DNA from: Phlebiopsis flavidoalba
Taxonomy: Eukaryota; Basidiomycota; Agaricomycetes; Polyporales; Phanerochaetaceae
Length of the DNA: 64,000 bases
Direction of reading: 5' to 3'
NCBI GenBank assembly: GCA_035772785.1
Contig: JAOCPU010000035.1
Coordinates: forward strand, 62,001-126,000
Position 1 is the stretch's first letter. Each line of letters starts with the position of its first letter. Made by a program: the position numbers and the translations under genes. Positions 59,234 through 64,000 of this stretch are shown here, piece after piece. Below the pieces are notes generated by a model. The model did no database searches, was not told where the DNA came from, and was given only the letters and a program-made list of their open reading frames with translations.

Positions 59234-62200
59234 TTATGCTGCACCAGCCATCTTCTTCAGCTGGGCAAACTCGTTTTTGCCCGTGGCTTTGCACAGGGCG
59301 TGGAATTTTGAGTTCGGATCCGCAAGAAGCTTCCCGGGTCGGTCGAACTCTGCGATGCGGCCTTGATCGAGAAGCATAACCTAGAAGCGCGCTACGGTCA
59401 GCATCGGGCACACGCATGCTGAGGAATGACTCTTACTCTATCGTAGTCTATGATTGTGCGCAGCCGATGCGCGATAGTGAGGATCGTGCTCTCCGCGAAT
59501 TCTCTGCGCGCTATTGTGAGAAACAGCCGACCGGAGGGAAGACTGATGCTTACTGTCGGATGGTCTTGCCAATAAGCTCGTCAGTGGCATAGTCAAACGC
59601 TGCACGAACAAAGTCAGTTCTACCCATGCGTGGTGTATCATAGGTCGCACCTAGCAGTCGCCTATAGAGTGGATTAGCACGCAGCTCTCTGACAAACACC
59701 GGCAGTGCTTACTTAGTCTCGTCCATCAAGAGCACCTTGGTACGTTTGAGGATTGCCCGGGCCATACACAGCAGCTGCTTCTCTCTACAACAAAGTCAGA
59801 CACAATAACACGACAGAGTTGCCGTACGCACCCAGTAGACTAATTAGAAGTTCTCTCCACCTTCCGAGACCGGCGAGTCTAGGTTGCGGAACACGTTCTC
59901 GTTGACGTTTCTCTGGGTCCTCTTCGGCGTCCTCAGCAGGGATGAGATGTACTCGGCGAAGAGCCTCGTACTGTACATCGCGAATCAGCTCATCGACCAC
60001 GCTCAACCAGATGATAAGGACATACAATTTCAGCGTCCTCGTACTCATCAAAGACATCGAGCGTCGAGCGCAGAGTACCACTCAAAATCGTCGGGTCCTC
60101 TGTGGCAGACGTGAGCACCGGACGACACACGGGGGTCACATGTAGACTTACGAGGGATGATAGTCAGACGGCTGCGCAGGTCGCTGAGACCAATCTTCGC
60201 GATGTCCACGTCGTCGACGAGGATACGACCCGCCGTGGGCTCGACGAAGCGGAAGAACGAGAGCGCGAGGGTGCTCTTGCCGGAGCCCGTGCGCCCCAGC
60301 ACGCCGATCTTCTCGCCCGGCTTGATCTCAAAGTTGAGCTCGTGGAGGACATTTGGCAGGTCGGGCTGAGCATACGGCGTTAGCCCAGGCCATACAGGAG
60401 ACACAGGGCGAGAACTCAACAGCGTAGCGGATGACGAGGTCCTCGACCTTTATCTCGCCCTTGGACGGCCAAGTCGGCGCGGGCCTCGGCTCGATAAACT
60501 CTGGAGGCTCCCGCTTGATCTCCGTGAACTCTTTGATACGCTCCACCGCAACCATGGACTGTTCCAAACCCCCACAAACCGGCGAACCTACCAAAGAAAC
60601 TCAGCCAAGACCCCACCGCGTACATCGCCGCACTCACCAAGAACAAAAGCTGTCACATCCAATCAGCATCACGCATAAGCCCACAAAACAAGACAGACGC
60701 ACATCATTCGTCACCGTCGACGCAAAAAAAAAAACTAAAAAAACAAAAAAACGCGAGCGCAAAGCCCGCCGTCGACGCCGATATCGAGGGCGTCATGACC
60801 GCAATGAACGCGACCTACAGCCCGAGGCGGCACTCGACAGCAAATTGAAGCGCGCCGGACAGCCAGCGGTTGACGCCCCACATCCAGTAGTACGGATTCG
60901 AGTTCTAACGTCTGCTTGTCAGCGGGATCTCGTGAAGGGGACGCGGGGGGACGGCTCACGGTGTCGACGCAGCGGAGCATGTCGCGGAGGAACTTGGAGG
61001 AGGCGCCGAACGCGCGGATGACGGGCACGCCTGCGATCGTCTCGCCGTAGATCGAGTACAGCGGCGAGCGGGTGACGGAGTCTACACATTTCCCATGAGC
61101 ACCGCGTTATCCTGCCAAGCGATAGCACGTACCGAGTCGACGCATGTCCCTTGATGTCTGTCGTAAATCTTGCCCACTGTGCGCCCGTCAGCCACGCACT
61201 GGTATGGAAAGAGGGTGGGGCGTACCGCTGTAGTACAGCGCAAACAACACGATCGCGGCCGCGAGGAACGGCAGGCCGCCGACGAACGTGATGGTGATGT
61301 ACGTCGTGGCCCGAAAATCGTGCCCGCGGAGAGGCCATACATGACGCTCCGCCCAAAGGTTGTCCGGCAGGCTGCTGTCCACGCCTAGCACACCAGTCAG
61401 CTGTGTTCTAGGAAGCGAGGGGAAAGGGCGGATGCGCACCCTCAAAGTCCTTGCCGAAGCGGGTTTGAGCAGCCGTCCGCGGGACGACGGTGTCGTTGTC
61501 GGGAAGTCGAATGTTGGCGAAGAGGACGCCCTCGAGGAGGCCTGGGGCGCGTTAGCTACGTATTGAGGGATGGTAAGGGCGCACGTACGTTTGTAGAGGA
61601 CGCGCGAGGCGTGGATGCCGCCGTAATCTGTGGATGTCAGGCGAAGGGCGACTGAGATGCTAGGGGTCACTTACAGAGAACAAACCACCGGAGCGTCGAG
61701 AGAATGAGACCTGCAAGATGTCAGCAAGACATTCAGTGGGTATATGCGCCTCAACTCACCAGTAAACGTAATCTAACCCACCCACATCAGCCCACACCCC
61801 CAGCGAAAATTAAACCCACTCACAATCGCATACACCGTGATATAATACAACGGCGTCTTCTCGCCCCCCTCACCCGCGGCACCAGACCACACCTTCAGCC
61901 ACCCATTCTCGAGCACCGGGCTCGCCGCCGCGACGCCGAGCGAGACGCAGAAGAGCACCCAATACCACGCCCCGCCGCACGCGCCCGAGGTACGCCGCCC
62001 AGATGTCGCGGCTGATGCGGCCCACGGCGCGTTTCTCCTCCTCGACGAGCTTGCGCGGGGCCTTACGCTCCTTCGGCTCTTCCTCGGGCGGCGCATCCGC
62101 GTCCGCGAGCTCCTCTACCCCGGGCACGTCCTGCGCCTCCTCTGCGCCTGCTCCTTCTCCGCGTCCTTGTGATCGGACTGCGACAGCCCCTGCATGGCCC

Positions 62201-64000
62201 CGCTGTCCACAAACGCGCCGGGCGCGCCCGCAAACTGCACGCGGCCGCCGTCGAGCGCGACGACGTATGCGGCCGCGGGCGCGCAGAGCTGCACGTGGTG
62301 CGAGACGAGCACGCGCGTGCGCCCCGCCATGAGCGGCCCCTGCAGGCACGCCGTGAAGAGGTGGTGCGCCGTGTGCGCGTCCACTGTTCCATGTCAGCTT
62401 CATTTATACCTCTAGGGGAGGGAGGGACGTACCGGCGGACGAGGACATCGTCGAGGAAGAGGATCGACGCGCGGGAGTACACCGCACGTGCGAGGGACAC
62501 TGCGCGTTGTCAGTTTTTATGTAAGGGGAGGAGGGGACGGAACGCACCGCGCGCCTTCTGCCCGCCCGAGAGGTTCACGCCGCGCTCGCCGCAATCTCAC
62601 ATAGACATATCCCCGTCCTCGAGAATCTCCAAATCACTGCTAAGCGCACACGCCTCGATCGTCCTCCTATACCGCCTCTCATCATACGGCAGATCAAAGA
62701 GGATATTATCCCGGATCGACGCATTGCGGAGCCACGCCGACTGCGGCACATATGCGCATACGCCCGGCACAACCCACTCCTCCTCGGGGACCACACGGCC
62801 CACGAACCCCGCAATCGCGTCCGGCGGCGAGCGCGGCACACGAGCTGCCCCGCGAGCACGTCCGCCTCGCGAGGAGCGCGAGCAGCAGCAGCGTCTTCCC
62901 GGCTCCCGAGCTTCCCGCAGATGAGCTGACAATTCCCCCTCGGGGAAGTTCAGCGACACATCGAGGAGCACGAATTTTTTTTTGGCGCGGGCGTGCTCGC
63001 GGCGGGATGCGCCGCGCGGGCGGTCTTGGGGCCAGGTGATTGTGGCGCTTTGGAGGGCGATTTGTTGTTGGGGGGCGAGGAGGAAGAGGGGCGGGACGGA
63101 GGCGACTTCGGCGCCGGCGAGGTATTTTTCGATGCGGCGCATGGAGACGGGGACTACAATCTTTGTTAGTGATGGGAAACAGGGACAGAAAGGGGAGGAT
63201 GTACTTGGAGCATGTTGATGAGCGTCTCGGGGAGCGCGTTGAGCGCGAATTTCATCCAGTTGAACACTACACACATTCAGCACTATCTCAGAAATCGGGG
63301 AGGAAACGCACCGCTTTATGGACGTAAACGCGCGATGCGCGCCGTGAGCACCTCGCCGCGGTAGACTGCAAAATGTCCAAAACGCGACGAGCGTGACGAG
63401 GATCGGGGAGCCGTTCCTGCGCACTTAATCAGCCCCTGCTCTATGCTGTCGGTGCGTGATTTGGGGGACGCCACCCACCAGATTGCGTTCCAGAGCGTCT
63501 CCCGATGGTGTAGTTGAGGCTTCTGGTACTTGAGCTCGCGGTCGCGGATCTTGAGCACACGGGCCTCGAAGCTGCGTTCCCACGCCATGAACTGCGTCCC
63601 TACGTCAGTCCCCCCTTGCCCTCACAACGCATGCTCGTACTCACCTTGAGCATCCTTATTCCTCCCAGAATCTATTGTCTCCTATGAGTGATCAAGTGGG
63701 AAGGGTGGCAGAGGCGACGAAACGCACCTCGTTCATAAGGGCCAACCCAGCTCGGTTCGTCGTCGGAGGACGCGCCTCTTCATCAAGTTACCTGCGCGCC
63801 CACGCGACGGACGCTCCCGCCAAAATGCGTTTGAGCGGGAGGAAAAAGACACGTCACGGCGAGGCCCCCCCAGAAGGCCGATTGGTCCCGAGCAAACTTG
63901 TACAAAAACAAGGTCCCGATGACCACCTCGATCGGCGAGTCTCTAGCATATTCGGGGTGAGCTTTTGATTAGCGGAAGGGGAGGGAGGAGCGCACCGACG
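59234..64000 (-). CDS. ABCC/MRP-type ABC transporter, 5' part outside the window
   Basis: Full-size ABC exporter of the Ycf1/MRP group, which moves glutathione conjugates or drugs into the vacuole or out of the cell. The window starts within membrane domain 1 (FMAWERSFEARVLKIRDREL, LWNAIWWVASP, VPVSMRRIEKYLAG). Nucleotide domain 1: frame-broken Walker A near 62900, AYVPQSAWLRNASIRDNILF, signature GERGVNLSGGQKARG, Walker B ASILFLDDVL, then DAHTAHHLF and RVLVSHHVQL. Membrane domain 2: YYITVYAIVSGFNF, GRLLNRFGKDFEGVDSSLPD, TYITITFVGGLPFLAAAIVL, GETIAGVPVIRAFG, NPYYWMWGVNRWLSGALQ. Nucleotide domain 2: Walker A GVLGRTGSGKSTLALSFFR, DVDIAKIGLSDLRSRLTIIP, QLLCMARAILKRTKVLLMDE, STILTIAHRLRTIIDYDR. 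It ends AQLKKMAGAA, stop at 59234-59236. The second signature before QLLCMARAI is split by an intron and not cleanly readable. Numerous frame jumps. Confidence 0.85.

Noticed and set aside
60431..61021. 196-codon plus-strand open frame
   Set aside because: It is opposite the second membrane domain and nucleotide domain of the ABC transporter.

Overview
The window is genomic DNA of a filamentous basidiomycete, most likely a mushroom-forming Agaricomycete. The genes are cut by many short GT-AG introns of about 50 bases. They include a complete fungal nitrate-assimilation set, a KDZ-type DNA transposon, an SH3-PX-BAR sorting nexin, a DUF4470-type protein and several single-pass membrane proteins of kinds common in mushrooms. 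Nothing bacterial, viral or organellar was seen.

Layout. 1.2-2.2 kb: Get5-like ubiquitin-domain protein (+). 2.8-5.5 kb: SH3-PX-BAR sorting nexin (-). 5.9-8.0 kb: NAD-type malic enzyme (-). 10.2-11.3 kb: Vps62-family protein (+). 11.8-12.7 kb and 13.1-15.2 kb: two single-pass membrane proteins, convergent. 17.6-19.3 kb: secreted protein of a large fungal family, running into a block of poor-quality sequence (19.33-19.94 kb). 20.9-25.9 kb: nitrite reductase (-). 26.4-30.2 kb: nitrate reductase (-). 31.1-44.7 kb: a roughly 13.6 kb insertion. 45.2-47.4 kb: nitrate transporter (+). 48-50 kb: weak Ser/Pro-rich and Asp/Asn-rich coding signals. 50.8-54.6 kb: DUF4470-type protein (-). 55.1-57.1 kb: amino-acid permease (-). 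58.0-58.7 kb: small membrane protein (-). 59.2 kb to the window end: an ABCC-type ABC transporter (-), its 5' part outside the window.

Central story. Transporter, nitrate reductase and nitrite reductase form one pathway: nitrate uptake, nitrate to nitrite, nitrite to ammonium. Nitrate reductase and transporter are divergent and would normally share a promoter region of about 1.4 kb. Here that region is split by a composite element with a 20-base inverted repeat near its ends and an 8-base direct repeat (AATCCTGC) outside them. Inside are remains of a KDZ transposase, two look-alike cysteine-cluster/coiled-coil ORFs on opposite strands, a Reb1-like Myb gene and a multi-exon AT-hook gene.

Sequence quality. 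Almost every recognisable host gene has conserved protein sequence that jumps frame by one base one or more times. Because the residues on both sides stay conserved, I read most of these as sequence or assembly errors rather than gene death. All exon boundaries are therefore approximate, and gene ends were set from the recognisable first methionine and last stop.
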